Shown: piece after piece, positions 9,388 through 18,890 of the stretch
Layout of the letters: each line of letters opens with the position of its first letter
Position numbering within the stretch: position 1 is the first letter of the stretch
Assembly (NCBI RefSeq): GCF_001598435.1
Contig: NZ_BCYY01000014.1
Span: forward strand, 62,001 to 126,000
From: Sphingomonas pituitosa NBRC 102491
Lineage (GTDB): Bacteria > Pseudomonadota > Alphaproteobacteria > Sphingomonadales > Sphingomonadaceae
DNA length: 64,000 nt
Direction of reading: 5' to 3'
Translations under genes and position numbers: made by a program
The notes under the pieces: model-generated
What the model saw: the letters and a program-made list of their open reading frames with translations, nothing else
Databases searched by the model: none
Told to the model about the DNA's origin: nothing

Positions 9388-12300
9388 ATGGGCAAGTTCA
9401 CGCGCGCGATGCTCGCGAGTGCCGCCGTGCTGGCATTCACCGCCGTCCAGGCCGCCGAGCCGGACAATGCCGGGCCGTATAACGCAAGCTTCCTCGCCGG
9501 CGGCATCGGCCTCGACCGGCCGCTGACCGGTGCCGATGCGCTGCTCCGCTCTGGCGCGCCGGTGACGCTCTCGGCCTGGGTGAAGCCGGATGTCGTGCCG
9601 CAGGGCGTGGTGACGCTGATCGCGTTCGGCGATCCCGCGGGCGACTGCCGCTGCCTCGGCCTGCGCGGCGGGGCGCTGCACTTCTTCGGCAGCGGAACGG
9701 CGGTGAACAGCACGCCCAAGCTCGCCGCCGGCCGCTGGAGCCACGTCGCCGCCGTGATCGAGGGCGGCCGGGTGCGGCTGTATCTCGACGGCAAGCAGGT
9801 GGGTGAAGGCGCGCTCAACGGCTCGGCCGTCGCCTCGCGGATCGCGCTGGCACCGGTGGTGCCGGGCCAGGCGCATTTCGGCGGCGCGCTGGTGCAGGCG
9901 CAGCTGCGCGGCGTCGCGCTCGGGGCGACCGAAGTGCAGGGCGAGGCCGCGGCGCCGCCCGCCTTCGAACTGGTCCAGATGTGGCAGGTCGGCGTCGGCT
10001 GGAACCTGCAGAAGACCGCCAATATCGGCATGACGCGCCAGCAGGATCCCTGGACCCTGCCGCAGAGCGACACCGCCTACACGCCGCCGGTCGCCAAGCC
10101 GGTGCCGGCACTGCCGCCGCTCGCGCCGATGGGGCCGCTGCGCTGGCAGATCAACGGCTGGCAACTCGCCGCCGCCCCCGGCGTGCCCGCCGACGGCGCG
10201 GCCCTCTCGAAGCCCGGCACGCCCGAAGGTACCTGGTATGCCGCCACCGTCCCCGGCACGGTGCTGACCACGCTGGTCGATCGCGGCGTCTATCCCGATC
10301 CCTATTACGGGCTGAACAACCTCAAGATTCCCGAGAGCCTCGCCCGGCAGGACTATTGGTACCGCACCAGCTTCACCGTGCCGGCCGAGGCCGCGGGCAA
10401 GCGGCTGACCCTGGTGTTCGGCGGCATCAACTATGCGTCCGAAGTGTGGGTCAACGGCCAGCGCCAGGGCGGCACGCGGGGTGCCTTCATCCGCGGCCAG
10501 TTCGAGATCACGCCTGCCGCCGGCGAGACTGTCGTCGCCGTCCGCGTCTCGCCGCCGCCGCATCCCGGCATCCCGCACGAACAGTCGATCAAAGCGGGCG
10601 TCGGCGAAAATGGCGGCCAGCTGGCGATCGACGGCCCCACCTTTGTCGCGACCGAGGGCTGGGACTGGATCCCCGGCATCCGCGATCGCAACACCGGCAT
10701 CTGGCGCCCGGTCGAGCTGGTGGCGACCGGCGACGTCAAGATCGGCGACCCGCATGTGGTGACCGACCTGCCGCTGCCGCGCACCGACAGCGCCGATGTG
10801 TACATCACCGTGCCGTTCGAGAATCGCGGCAGCGCGGCGCAGCAGGTGACGATCCGCGCCACGTTTGACGACGTGTCAGTGGAGAAGACCGTCACCGCCC
10901 AGCCCGGCAAAAGCGAGCTCCGCTTCGCGCCGTCCGAGTTCCGCCAGCTCACCGTGCGCAATCCGAAGCTGTGGTGGCCGAACGGCTATGGCGAGCCGGC
11001 GCTGCACGACCTCAAGATCGATCTCGCGGCTGGCGGCCAGCCGAGCGATGCCAAGGCCCTGCGCTTCGGCATCCGCGAGGTGAGCTACGACCTGTCGCTG
11101 TTCGACCATCTCGGCCAGCTGCGCCGGGTGAACGTGCAGACCACCGATGGCGGCCTTGCCGGCCAGAAGCTGATCGACGTCCGCCACGATGCGCTGAAGC
11201 GCAGCCCCACCGGCTGGGCGGAATCGCTCACCCCCGCCGGCGAGACCTCCAAGGCGGTTACCGCCATTCCCGACGAGACGCTGCCCGAGCCGCATCTGGC
11301 GATCCGCATCAACGGCGTGAAGATCGCCGCGCGGGGCGGCAACTGGGGCATGGACGATGCGATGAAGCAGGTCAGCCGCGAGCGGCTTGCCCCCTATTTC
11401 CGCCTCCAGCGCGAAGCGCACATGAACATCATCCGCAACTGGATGGGCAATAACGACGAGGAGGAATTCTTCGAGCTTGCCGACGAGAACGGCATGATGG
11501 TGCTCAACGATTTCTGGCAGTCGACCCAGAATTTCCAGGTCGAGCCGGACGATGCCGCGCTGTTCCTGGAAAACGCCCGCGACGTGGTGGCGCGCTATCG
11601 CAACCATCCCTCGATCGTCGTCTGGTTCGGCCGCAACGAAGGCGTGCCCTATCCGACGCTGAACGAGGGGCTCGACAAGGTCGTCCACGAGCTGGACGGC
11701 ACCCGCTGGTACACCGGCAGCTCGAACGAGGTGAACCTGCAGGGCTCGGGCCCGTACAATTACCGCAAGCCCGAGGGCTATTTCACCGATCTCGCCACCG
11801 GCTTCTCGGTCGAGACCGGCACGCCGTCGCTCTCGACACTGGAATCGGTTGCCGCCACCATGCCGGCCAAGGACCGCTGGCCGCTGTCCGATACGCTGGC
11901 CTATCACGACTGGCATTTCGGCGGGAACGGCGACACCAAGACGTTCATGGGCGCGCTGACGACGATGTTCGGCCAGCCGCTGAGCTTCGAGGATTTCGAG
12001 CGCAAGGCGCAGATGATGAACCTCGAGACGCACAAGGCGATGTTCGAGGGGTTCCTGGGCCATCTCTGGACCAAGAACAGCGGGCGGCTGTTGTGGATGA
12101 CGCACCCGTCCTGGCCGTCCAACACTTGGCAGATCTACAGCTGGGATTACGACACCCAGGCCTCCTATTACGGTGCCAAGACCGCGGCCGAGCCGGTGCA
12201 CATCCAGCTCAACCTGCCGGACAACCAGCTGGTGGTGCTCAACACCACCCGCGACGATCAGCGCGGGCTCACCGCCAAGACCCGCGTCGTCAGCCTCGAC

Positions 12301-12810
12301 AACGTCCAGCTGTTCGCCCGTACCGACAAGGTGGATGCCAAGGCGAACCGCGTGACGACGCTCGACGCGGTGCCGCTCGACCGGCTCTATGCGGCAAGCC
12401 CGATGCTGCTCATCGAGCTGACGCTGAGCGACGCCAAGGGCGCGGTGGTCTCGCGCAACTTCTACTGGCGCGGCCGCGACGACACCGCCTATCGCGCGCT
12501 GGAAAGCCTCGCCTCGGTGCCGCTGGAAGTGCAGGCGAGCACACCCAAGATCGAGGGCGAGGACAAGGTGATCGCGGTCACCATGGCCAACAAGAGCACG
12601 GTGCCGGTGCTCAACGCCAAGCTCACCCTGGTCGATGCCGAGGGCAAGCGCATCCTGCCCGCCTTCTACAGCGACAACTACGTCTCGCTGCTGCCCGGCC
12701 AGCACCGGGTGGTGAGCGTCCGTTATCCGGCGAGCGTTGCCGCCCCTGCCCATCTCTCGGTGCGCGGCTGGAACGTCAACGCCGCGAACATCGCGGCGAC
12801 GGGGAAGTAG
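9388..12810 (+). CDS. Secreted LamG-containing glycoside hydrolase family 2 (beta-mannosidase / exo-glucosaminidase type)
   Basis: A 1140-residue exported glycosidase. The signal peptide ends near AFTAVQAA. Residues about 35-195 form a concanavalin/LamG-like domain (VTLSAWVKPD, WSHVAAVIEGGRVRLYLDGKQVG). The GH2 sugar-binding and Ig-like domains follow (WYRTSFTVPAEA, VWVNGQ). The barrel contains MNIIRNWMGNNDEEEFFELADENG and VVWFGRNEG, with Glu751 as likely acid/base, and Glu809 in FSVETGTPSLS as likely nucleophile; both assignments come from motif alignment with GH2 exo-enzymes. GGGGAGGAA lies six bases before the ATG. It is divergent from the ROK regulator, so it is probably coregulated with the GH3 operon. 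The exact substrate (mannan, glucosamine or other beta-linkage) is open. Confidence 0.88.
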   Translation: MGKFTRAMLASAAVLAFTAVQAAEPDNAGPYNASFLAGGIGLDRPLTGADALLRSGAPVTLSAWVKPDVVPQGVVTLIAFGDPAGDCRCLGLRGGALHFFGSGTAVNSTPKLAAGRWSHVAAVIEGGRVRLYLDGKQVGEGALNGSAVASRIALAPVVPGQAHFGGALVQAQLRGVALGATEVQGEAAAPPAFELVQMWQVGVGWNLQKTANIGMTRQQDPWTLPQSDTAYTPPVAKPVPALPPLAPMGPLRWQINGWQLAAAPGVPADGAALSKPGTPEGTWYAATVPGTVLTTLVDRGVYPDPYYGLNNLKIPESLARQDYWYRTSFTVPAEAAGKRLTLVFGGINYASEVWVNGQRQGGTRGAFIRGQFEITPAAGETVVAVRVSPPPHPGIPHEQSIKAGVGENGGQLAIDGPTFVATEGWDWIPGIRDRNTGIWRPVELVATGDVKIGDPHVVTDLPLPRTDSADVYITVPFENRGSAAQQVTIRATFDDVSVEKTVTAQPGKSELRFAPSEFRQLTVRNPKLWWPNGYGEPALHDLKIDLAAGGQPSDAKALRFGIREVSYDLSLFDHLGQLRRVNVQTTDGGLAGQKLIDVRHDALKRSPTGWAESLTPAGETSKAVTAIPDETLPEPHLAIRINGVKIAARGGNWGMDDAMKQVSRERLAPYFRLQREAHMNIIRNWMGNNDEEEFFELADENGMMVLNDFWQSTQNFQVEPDDAALFLENARDVVARYRNHPSIVVWFGRNEGVPYPTLNEGLDKVVHELDGTRWYTGSSNEVNLQGSGPYNYRKPEGYFTDLATGFSVETGTPSLSTLESVAATMPAKDRWPLSDTLAYHDWHFGGNGDTKTFMGALTTMFGQPLSFEDFERKAQMMNLETHKAMFEGFLGHLWTKNSGRLLWMTHPSWPSNTWQIYSWDYDTQASYYGAKTAAEPVHIQLNLPDNQLVVLNTTRDDQRGLTAKTRVVSLDNVQLFARTDKVDAKANRVTTLDAVPLDRLYAASPMLLIELTLSDAKGAVVSRNFYWRGRDDTAYRALESLASVPLEVQASTPKIEGEDKVIAVTMANKSTVPVLNAKLTLVDAEGKRILPAFYSDNYVSLLPGQHRVVSVRYPASVAAPAHLSVRGWNVNAANIAATGK

Positions 12811-12833
12811 CGCGGAGCCGCTTCCCAACCGCC

Positions 12834-12927
12834 GTCATCCCGGCGAAAGCCGGGATCCATTCGCCTGTCGCGTTCAGCAAGAGGCGCCAGGGTGACCCCG
12901 ATGGATTCCGGCTTCCGCCGGAATGAC
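12834..12927. repeat. REPIN-like paired-hairpin repeat, copy 1
   Basis: Two short hairpins in inverted orientation about 50 bases apart, between the convergent GH2 and outer-membrane factor genes. The left hairpin is ATCCCGGC-GAAA-GCCGGGAT. The right one is ATTCCGGC-TTCC-GCCGGAAT: it differs from the other copies in both arms at paired positions, so the stem is kept. Related copies are at 31357-31449 and 42690-42783. It may also end transcription from both sides. Confidence 0.85.
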
Positions 12928-12945
12928 GGCTGAGATCGACGAAGC

Positions 12946-14382
12946 TTAGCGTTCAGCCGCCTGCAAGCCCGCCGGGGTGCTGCCGGAGGCGAGGTACAGC
13001 GCGACGCTGTCCGCCAGCCGCGCGCCCTTGGCCTGGACCAGCTGCACCGACGCCTGCGACGCCGCCGAGGCCGCATTGAGCAGCTGGAGCGTGCCGAGCG
13101 CGCCCAGCTCCACCTGCCGCCGCGTCATCGCCAGCGTGCGGGCGGCTGCCGCATCGGCGCGCGATGCCGCATCCAGCGCCTCGGCATCGGTGCGCAGCCC
13201 GGCGATCGCGTCGTCGACGTCGAGGAACGCCTGGAGCGCCGTCGCGCGGTACTGCGCCTTGGCCTCGTCGAGCGCAGCCTCGGCGGCGCGCTGCTGGTGC
13301 TTGAGCTGGCCGGCGTGGAAGATCGGCTGGGTGATGCCGCCGAGGATCGAGAAGAACGGGTTGCCGTCCTGGAACATGTCGAGGAACCGGGTCGCCGATC
13401 CGCCGGCATTGCCGCTGAGCGTGATCGACGGCAGCCGCGCGGCGATCGCCGAGCCGACGTCCGCCGCGGCGCCGCGCACCTGCGCCTCGGCCGCGCGCAC
13501 GTCCGGGCGGCTGGCGACGATGTCCGCCGGCAGCGCGACCGGCAGGCTGGACGGCAGCTGGAGTTCGGCCAGCGCGGGCAACTCGCCGGCGGTGCCCGGC
13601 GCCTGGCCGGTCAGCGTCGCGATCAGCCCCGCCTGGTGCTGCGCCTGGCGGAGCAGCGGCGGCAGCGTCGCCTCGATCGTGGCGAGCGCGGTCTGCTGGG
13701 CGCTCACGTCGGCCTCGCCGATGTCGCCGAGCGCGCGGCGCTTCTCGAGCAGGGTAACGAGATCGCGATTGTCGCGGATCGCTGCCTGCGTCGCCGCGAT
13801 CTGCGCCTGCAGCGTCGCGTGCTGGATCACCGCCAGCACCAGATTGGCGACCGCCGTGGCCTGTGCCGCGTGCAGACGGTGCGCCGCCACTTCCGCTGCC
13901 GCCCGCGCCGACCGGACCCTGTTGCGGCCCGCGCCGAACAGGTCGAGCGGATAGGCGACGGTCAGCTGCGCGGTGTGCAGCGTGTAGAGATAGTCGTTCT
14001 GGTCGGCGAGCGGTCCGGACAGCGCCTTGGATATCCGGGTGCGCTGCGCCTGATAATTCGCGTCGACCTGCGGGCCCTGCCCGCCGCGCGCGGCGCTGGC
14101 CAGCGCCTGCGCCTGGCGCAGATTGGCCTCGGCGGCGGCAAGGTCGTTGTTGTGCGCCAGCGTCTGCGCGACCAGCGCGTCGAGCCTGGTGCTGCCGAAG
14201 CCGCGCCACCAGTTCGGCACCACGGCCGCGCCGGCGACGAGCTGCTGCGCCGCGCCGCTGCCAGGCGCGATCGGGCCGGGGGTCTGCGCCGGCGGGGCCG
14301 GCACCGGGTTGGTGAGGTCGTGCGGGCCCGCCGTGCAGCCGGCGAGCAGGACGAGCGGGATCAGCGAATGCCGGCGCATCAT
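12946..14382 (-). CDS. RND efflux outer-membrane factor lipoprotein (NodT/OprM type)
   Basis: A 478-residue outer-membrane channel of a tripartite efflux pump. The lipobox LIPLVLLAGC ends at Cys16 of the longest form (ATG 14382; a second ATG follows directly), so the mature protein should be lipid-anchored. Two TolC-type repeats are visible: NNDLAAAEANLRQAQALASAARG in the first half, and PADIVASRPDVRAAEAQVRGA with ARLPSITLSGNAGG in the second. It is the last gene of the operon after the fusion protein and RND pump, and its ATGA overlaps the pump stop. The frame is open far upstream into the pump gene in another phase; that part is not coding. Confidence 0.92.
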   Translation of the reverse strand: MMRRHSLIPLVLLAGCTAGPHDLTNPVPAPPAQTPGPIAPGSGAAQQLVAGAAVVPNWWRGFGSTRLDALVAQTLAHNNDLAAAEANLRQAQALASAARGGQGPQVDANYQAQRTRISKALSGPLADQNDYLYTLHTAQLTVAYPLDLFGAGRNRVRSARAAAEVAAHRLHAAQATAVANLVLAVIQHATLQAQIAATQAAIRDNRDLVTLLEKRRALGDIGEADVSAQQTALATIEATLPPLLRQAQHQAGLIATLTGQAPGTAGELPALAELQLPSSLPVALPADIVASRPDVRAAEAQVRGAAADVGSAIAARLPSITLSGNAGGSATRFLDMFQDGNPFFSILGGITQPIFHAGQLKHQQRAAEAALDEAKAQYRATALQAFLDVDDAIAGLRTDAEALDAASRADAAAARTLAMTRRQVELGALGTLQLLNAASAASQASVQLVQAKGARLADSVALYLASGSTPAGLQAAER

Positions 14383-17300
14383 GCCTGCTCCATCGGGGTG
14401 CCGTCGGCATGGTGCCGGCGGACAGTGTGGCCATGCGCGCCGCGGTGGCGCGAGAAGGTGAGAATCAGCGGCGGCAGCACCAGCAGGATCAAGAGCGGTG
14501 CGAGCGTCATGCCCCCTACCACCACCAGCGCCAGCGGCTTCTGCACCTGGCTGCCGATGCCGTTGGACAGCGCCGCGGGCAGCAGGCCGATCGCGGCGGC
14601 GAGGCAGGTCATGATCACCGGGCGCAGCGAATGCTTTACCGTCGCCGCCATCGCGGTCCGGTGGTCCATGTCCTCGTTGACGTTCTGGTTGAACGTGCTG
14701 ACCACCAGGATCCCGTCCATCACCGCGATGCCGAACAAGGCGACGAAGCCGATCGCGGCGGAGATGCTGAACGCCGTGCCCGTAAGCGCCAGCGCCAGCA
14801 CGCCGCCCACCATCGCCATCGGGATGACGCTGAACGCGAGCAGCGTGTCCCGGATCGAGCCGAAGTTCGCGAACAGCAATACCAGGATCAGCACCAGGCT
14901 GATCGGCACCACCACCTCCAGCCGGTTGACGGCGCTGGTCAGGTTGCCGAGCTCGCCCGCCCATTCGAGGCTGTAGCCCGGCGGCAGATCGACGCTGCGG
15001 GCGATACGCGCCTTGGCCTCGTCGATCGCGCCGCCCAGATCGCGCCCGCGCACGCTGAACTTGATCGGCACATAGCGTTCCTGATGCTCGCGATAGATGA
15101 ACGAGGCGCCCGAGGTCAGGTGCACCTGCGCGACTTCGGACAGCGGCACCTGGATCAGGCCGGTACCGTTCGGCGAGAGCGCGCCGATGGTGATGCGGCG
15201 GATCGTCTCGATGTCGCCACGCTGTGCGGCGTTCAGCCGCACCACGATCGGGAAGTGCCGGTCGGTCGATTTCTCGTACAGGTCGCCGCTCGACTGGCCG
15301 CCGATCGCCGACGCGACCGTGGCGTTGATGTCGTCCGGCGTCAGCCCGTAGCGCGCGGCGGCCAGACGATCGACGTCGATCCGCACCGTCGGCTGCCCCA
15401 GCGAGTCCGAGACGCCCAGATCGGTAATGCCCTTCACCTGCGCCATCTGCGCCTTGATCTGGTTGGCCAGCCGTTCGAGCGTCTCGAGATCGGGACCGTA
15501 GATCTTGAGCGAGTTCGCGCTCTTGACTCCCGACGAAGCCTCTTCGACGCCGTCTTCGATATATTGCGAGAATTCGAACTCGACGCCGGGGTAGCGCGCC
15601 TGCAGCTTCGCCTGCAGGTCGGCGGTCAACGATTCCTTGGTCACGCCCGCCGGCCATTGCTCGGCCGGCTTGAGCGGCGTGTAGAATTCGGCGTTGAAGA
15701 CGCCGGTCGGGTCGGTGCCGTCGTCGGGCCGGCCATGGGTGGAGGTAACGCGATCGACCTCCGGATAGCCGGCGATGATCTTGCGGATTCCGTTGACCAC
15801 CGGCTGCCCGGCCTCGAGCGAGATCGACGGCGGCAGGGTCGCGCGGATGTAGAGATTACCCTCTTCGAGATGCGGCAGGAACTCGACGCCCAGTACCCGC
15901 ATGGTCGCGACCGCACCGATCACCAGCAGCGCCGCCAGCCCGAAGGTCAGCACCCGGTTGGTGATCGCGAAGGACATCGCCGGCTCCAGCACGCGGCGGA
16001 TCTGGCGGACCACCCAGGTGTCCACTTCCTTCAGCTTGTCCGGCAGCAGCAGCGCCGAGAGCACCGGCGAGACGGTGAACGCCGCGAGCAGGCCCCCGGC
16101 GATGGCATAGGCATAGGTCTTCGCCATCGGGCCGAAGATGTGCCCTTCCACCCCGGTCAGCGTGAACAGCGGCAGGAAGCTGGCGATGATGATCGCGGCG
16201 GCGAAGAAGATGCCGCGGCTGACATCGCTGGACGCATGCAGGATCGCCGAGAAGCGGTTCGCCGGGGTGGCGTGGATCCGGCCTTCGGTAATCGCCTGCG
16301 ATCGGTCCGCCAGCCTTCGGTAGATCGCCTCCACCATGATCACCGCCGCGTCGACGACGAGGCCGAAGTCGAGCGCGCCGAGCGACAGCAGGTTTGCCGA
16401 TTCGCCCTGGATCACCAGGATCAGCACCGCCACTGACAGCGCGAACGGAATGGTGATCGCCACGATCAGCGCGCTGCGCAGATCGCCCAGGAACAGCCAC
16501 TGCAGGATGAAGATCAGCAGCACGCCTTCGAGCAGGTTGTGCATCACCGTCTTGGTGGTGACGCCGATCAGGTCCGATCGGTCGTAGATGCGCTCGATCT
16601 TCACGCCCGGCGGCAGGATGCCGCTGGTGTTGATCGTCTCGATCTCGGCCTTGACGCGGTTGATCGTCGGCAGCGATTGCGCGCCGCGCTGCATCAGCAC
16701 GATGCCCATGACGACGTCGTTGTCCTTGCCCTCGCCCGCGATGCCGAGCCGCGGCGGGTTGCCGATCTTCACCTCGCCGACGTCGCGCAGCAGCACCGGC
16801 GTGGTGCCGGCGGTGCCGACGAGCACGTTGTTGATCGCCTCGACCGACTGGATCAGCCCCACGCCGCGGACGATCGCCGCCTGCTCGCCGAAATTGACGG
16901 TCTGGCCGCCGACGTTCGAATCGCTCTTGCCGATCGCTGCCAGCACCTGCGGCACGGTGACGCCGTGCGCGGTCAGCTTGTCGCGGTCGAGCTGGACTTC
17001 GTAGGAGCGCAGCTTGCCGCCCCAGCCGGTCACGTCGATCACGCCGGGGATGCGCTTGAAGCGGCGCTGGAGCACCCAGTCCTGGATGGTCTTGAGGTCC
17101 ATCACCGAATAGCCGCTGGGGCCGCTCAGCCGGTAGCGATAGATCTCGCCGATCGGGCTGGTCGGCGAGATCAGCGGCTGCGCGTTGTTGGGCAGGGTAC
17201 CCAGCTGCGACAGGCGCCCGAGCACCATCTGCTGCGCCTGTTCGTGGGTGACGTCATAGCTGAACTGGATGCGCACGTCGGACAGGCCGAACAGCGAGAT

Positions 17301-17549
17301 CGAGCGTACCGCGGTCAGGTGCGGCAGGCCGGCGATCGCCACTTCGATCGGCGTGGTGACGTTGCGCTCCATCTCCTCGGCGGAGACACCGTTGCTCTGC
17401 GTCACCAGTTCCACCATCGGCGGCACCGGATCGGGATAGGCCTCGATGTTGAGGTTGAGGAAGCCGAGCACGCCCGCCGCGATCATGCCGATCAGCAGGG
17501 TGAGCACCAGCATCCGCTGGCGCAGCGACAGTTCGACCAGGCGGTTCAT
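14379..17549 (-). CDS. Heavy-metal RND efflux pump, CzcA/CusA family
   Basis: A 1056-residue inner-membrane proton/metal antiporter, normal length for the family, with the twelve-helix RND layout: TM1 at residues 12-32, blocks near 335-550 and 870-1040, and two large periplasmic loops. The TM4 signature DFGLVVDAAVIMVE has Asp394, Asp400 and Glu407. This Asp/Asp/Glu set is typical of divalent-cation pumps (Czc, Cnr, Ncc) rather than of the Cu/Ag pumps, which lack the first Asp. The conserved Asn after the Glu is Ala here. ATGA overlap with the fusion-protein stop and overlap with the channel gene indicate one tightly coupled operon. Zn, Co or Ni export is the best guess. Confidence 0.92.
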   Translation of the reverse strand: MNRLVELSLRQRMLVLTLLIGMIAAGVLGFLNLNIEAYPDPVPPMVELVTQSNGVSAEEMERNVTTPIEVAIAGLPHLTAVRSISLFGLSDVRIQFSYDVTHEQAQQMVLGRLSQLGTLPNNAQPLISPTSPIGEIYRYRLSGPSGYSVMDLKTIQDWVLQRRFKRIPGVIDVTGWGGKLRSYEVQLDRDKLTAHGVTVPQVLAAIGKSDSNVGGQTVNFGEQAAIVRGVGLIQSVEAINNVLVGTAGTTPVLLRDVGEVKIGNPPRLGIAGEGKDNDVVMGIVLMQRGAQSLPTINRVKAEIETINTSGILPPGVKIERIYDRSDLIGVTTKTVMHNLLEGVLLIFILQWLFLGDLRSALIVAITIPFALSVAVLILVIQGESANLLSLGALDFGLVVDAAVIMVEAIYRRLADRSQAITEGRIHATPANRFSAILHASSDVSRGIFFAAAIIIASFLPLFTLTGVEGHIFGPMAKTYAYAIAGGLLAAFTVSPVLSALLLPDKLKEVDTWVVRQIRRVLEPAMSFAITNRVLTFGLAALLVIGAVATMRVLGVEFLPHLEEGNLYIRATLPPSISLEAGQPVVNGIRKIIAGYPEVDRVTSTHGRPDDGTDPTGVFNAEFYTPLKPAEQWPAGVTKESLTADLQAKLQARYPGVEFEFSQYIEDGVEEASSGVKSANSLKIYGPDLETLERLANQIKAQMAQVKGITDLGVSDSLGQPTVRIDVDRLAAARYGLTPDDINATVASAIGGQSSGDLYEKSTDRHFPIVVRLNAAQRGDIETIRRITIGALSPNGTGLIQVPLSEVAQVHLTSGASFIYREHQERYVPIKFSVRGRDLGGAIDEAKARIARSVDLPPGYSLEWAGELGNLTSAVNRLEVVVPISLVLILVLLFANFGSIRDTLLAFSVIPMAMVGGVLALALTGTAFSISAAIGFVALFGIAVMDGILVVSTFNQNVNEDMDHRTAMAATVKHSLRPVIMTCLAAAIGLLPAALSNGIGSQVQKPLALVVVGGMTLAPLLILLVLPPLILTFSRHRGAHGHTVRRHHADGTPMEQA

Positions 17550-18781
17550 TCGCCGAGCCCCGCCTCGTTGACGAACAGCGCGCCCTTGGCGACGATCCGG
17601 TCGCCGGGCGCGAGGCCGCTGAGCACGCGCGTCAGGCCGCCATCGGTATCGCCGATCTGCACCGGCCGGCCGTAGATCAGGCCGTCTTTCGCCTTCACCC
17701 ATACGCGGGTGGTGTCGCCCTCATGGATCACCGCCACGGCGGGCACCAACACGCCCTTGCCGCTATCGACCGGGCGGCGGATCGTGAACGATGCGAACAT
17801 CTGCGGCTTCAGCTCGCCGCCGGGATTGGCGATCGTCGCGCGCACCGGCAGGCGGTGCGTGGCGGGATCGAGGCCGGCGGCGACATTGTCGATCGTCGCG
17901 GTGAATTCGCGGCCGGGCAGCGCGGGCGTGGTGACGACCACCTGGTCGCCGACGCGGATGCTCGCCGCCTCGCTCTCGGCCAGCTGCGCGACCAGCCACA
18001 CGCGGGCCGGGTCGGTAATCGTCATCACCGGCGTCGCGCCGCCGCTGCTCAGGAACTGGCCGGGCGCGACATTGCGATCGGCGATGATGCCGGAAACCGG
18101 CGCGCGGTAGATCGTGTAGGCCGAGGTACCGGCGCCTTCGGTCTTGCCGAACAGCGCCAGCCGGTCCTGCGCGGCGCGCTGGGCGGACTCGGCCTGGCGC
18201 GCGGCTGACTGGGCGGCGGCGAAATCGGCCTGGGCCTGGAGATACTCCTTCATCGCACCGCCGGCGGTTTCGGTGATCGCCTTCTGGCGGGCGAGGTTGC
18301 CCTGCGCGATGCGCAGCGCCTCGACGGCGCTGGCGCGCTGGGCGCCGGCGCTGCGCAAGGCGCCCCGCGCGTCGATCAGCTCGGGCGAGGCGATGCGGAG
18401 CAGCGGCTGCCCGCGCGTCACGCGCTGGCCGGGCTCGACCAGCACCTGCAGCACCTGACCGGAAAAGGGCAGCACGATCGGGGTGCTGTGGTCGCCATCG
18501 GCCTGAATCGAGCCGCTGGCGCGCACCAGCGCAACATTGGCCCCGCCCTGAACGGTGGCGAACTGGAGCTGCGCCAGCTGCTGCTGGGTGGGACGGAAGG
18601 CACCCGGCGGCAGCGGGGTATCGGGGACCGGTCTGGGGGCGAGCATCGCCTTGACGAGCATCACCAGCACCAGGATGGCCACTACCGCGACCACGATCCC
18701 GGCCACGAGCATGGCTTGCGAACGCGGTGTCATCCGGCGCGCTTCGGGCAGGCTGTTGCTTTCCACACTATGTCCAGTCAC
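17546..18781 (-). CDS. Efflux periplasmic adaptor (membrane fusion protein)
   Basis: A 411-residue HlyD/CzcB-type adaptor linking pump and outer-membrane channel. A single N-terminal membrane helix (AMLVAGIVVAVVAILVLVMLV, about residues 23-43) precedes the lipoyl half-motifs (TPIVLPFSGQVLQVLVEPGQRVTRGQPLLRI), an alpha-hairpin (about 135-205, rich in Ala/Gln) and beta-barrel elements (YTIYRAPVSGIIADRNVAPGQFL, GDRIVAKGALFVNEAG). No His/Asp-rich metal-binding N-terminus of the CzcB kind is seen. Start ATG 18781 has TAGGGGT upstream; ATG 18733 is an alternative. It is first in the operon and divergent from a two-component system. Confidence 0.9.
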   Translation of the reverse strand: MTGHSVESNSLPEARRMTPRSQAMLVAGIVVAVVAILVLVMLVKAMLAPRPVPDTPLPPGAFRPTQQQLAQLQFATVQGGANVALVRASGSIQADGDHSTPIVLPFSGQVLQVLVEPGQRVTRGQPLLRIASPELIDARGALRSAGAQRASAVEALRIAQGNLARQKAITETAGGAMKEYLQAQADFAAAQSAARQAESAQRAAQDRLALFGKTEGAGTSAYTIYRAPVSGIIADRNVAPGQFLSSGGATPVMTITDPARVWLVAQLAESEAASIRVGDQVVVTTPALPGREFTATIDNVAAGLDPATHRLPVRATIANPGGELKPQMFASFTIRRPVDSGKGVLVPAVAVIHEGDTTRVWVKAKDGLIYGRPVQIGDTDGGLTRVLSGLAPGDRIVAKGALFVNEAGLGE

Positions 18782-18890
18782 GTCGTACCCCTACCGGGTG
18801 AAATATAGCAGACACACATCCGTTGCGGTCGATGCTGCAGCGCGCCATTAGAGGCGTCGGCTGACGGCAAACTTACGGGAAGATGAAATC

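Noticed and set aside
14383..15657. N-terminal extension of the outer-membrane factor into the RND pump gene
   Set aside because: The true start is set by the lipobox and the ATGA overlap; upstream residues are out of phase with the pump.
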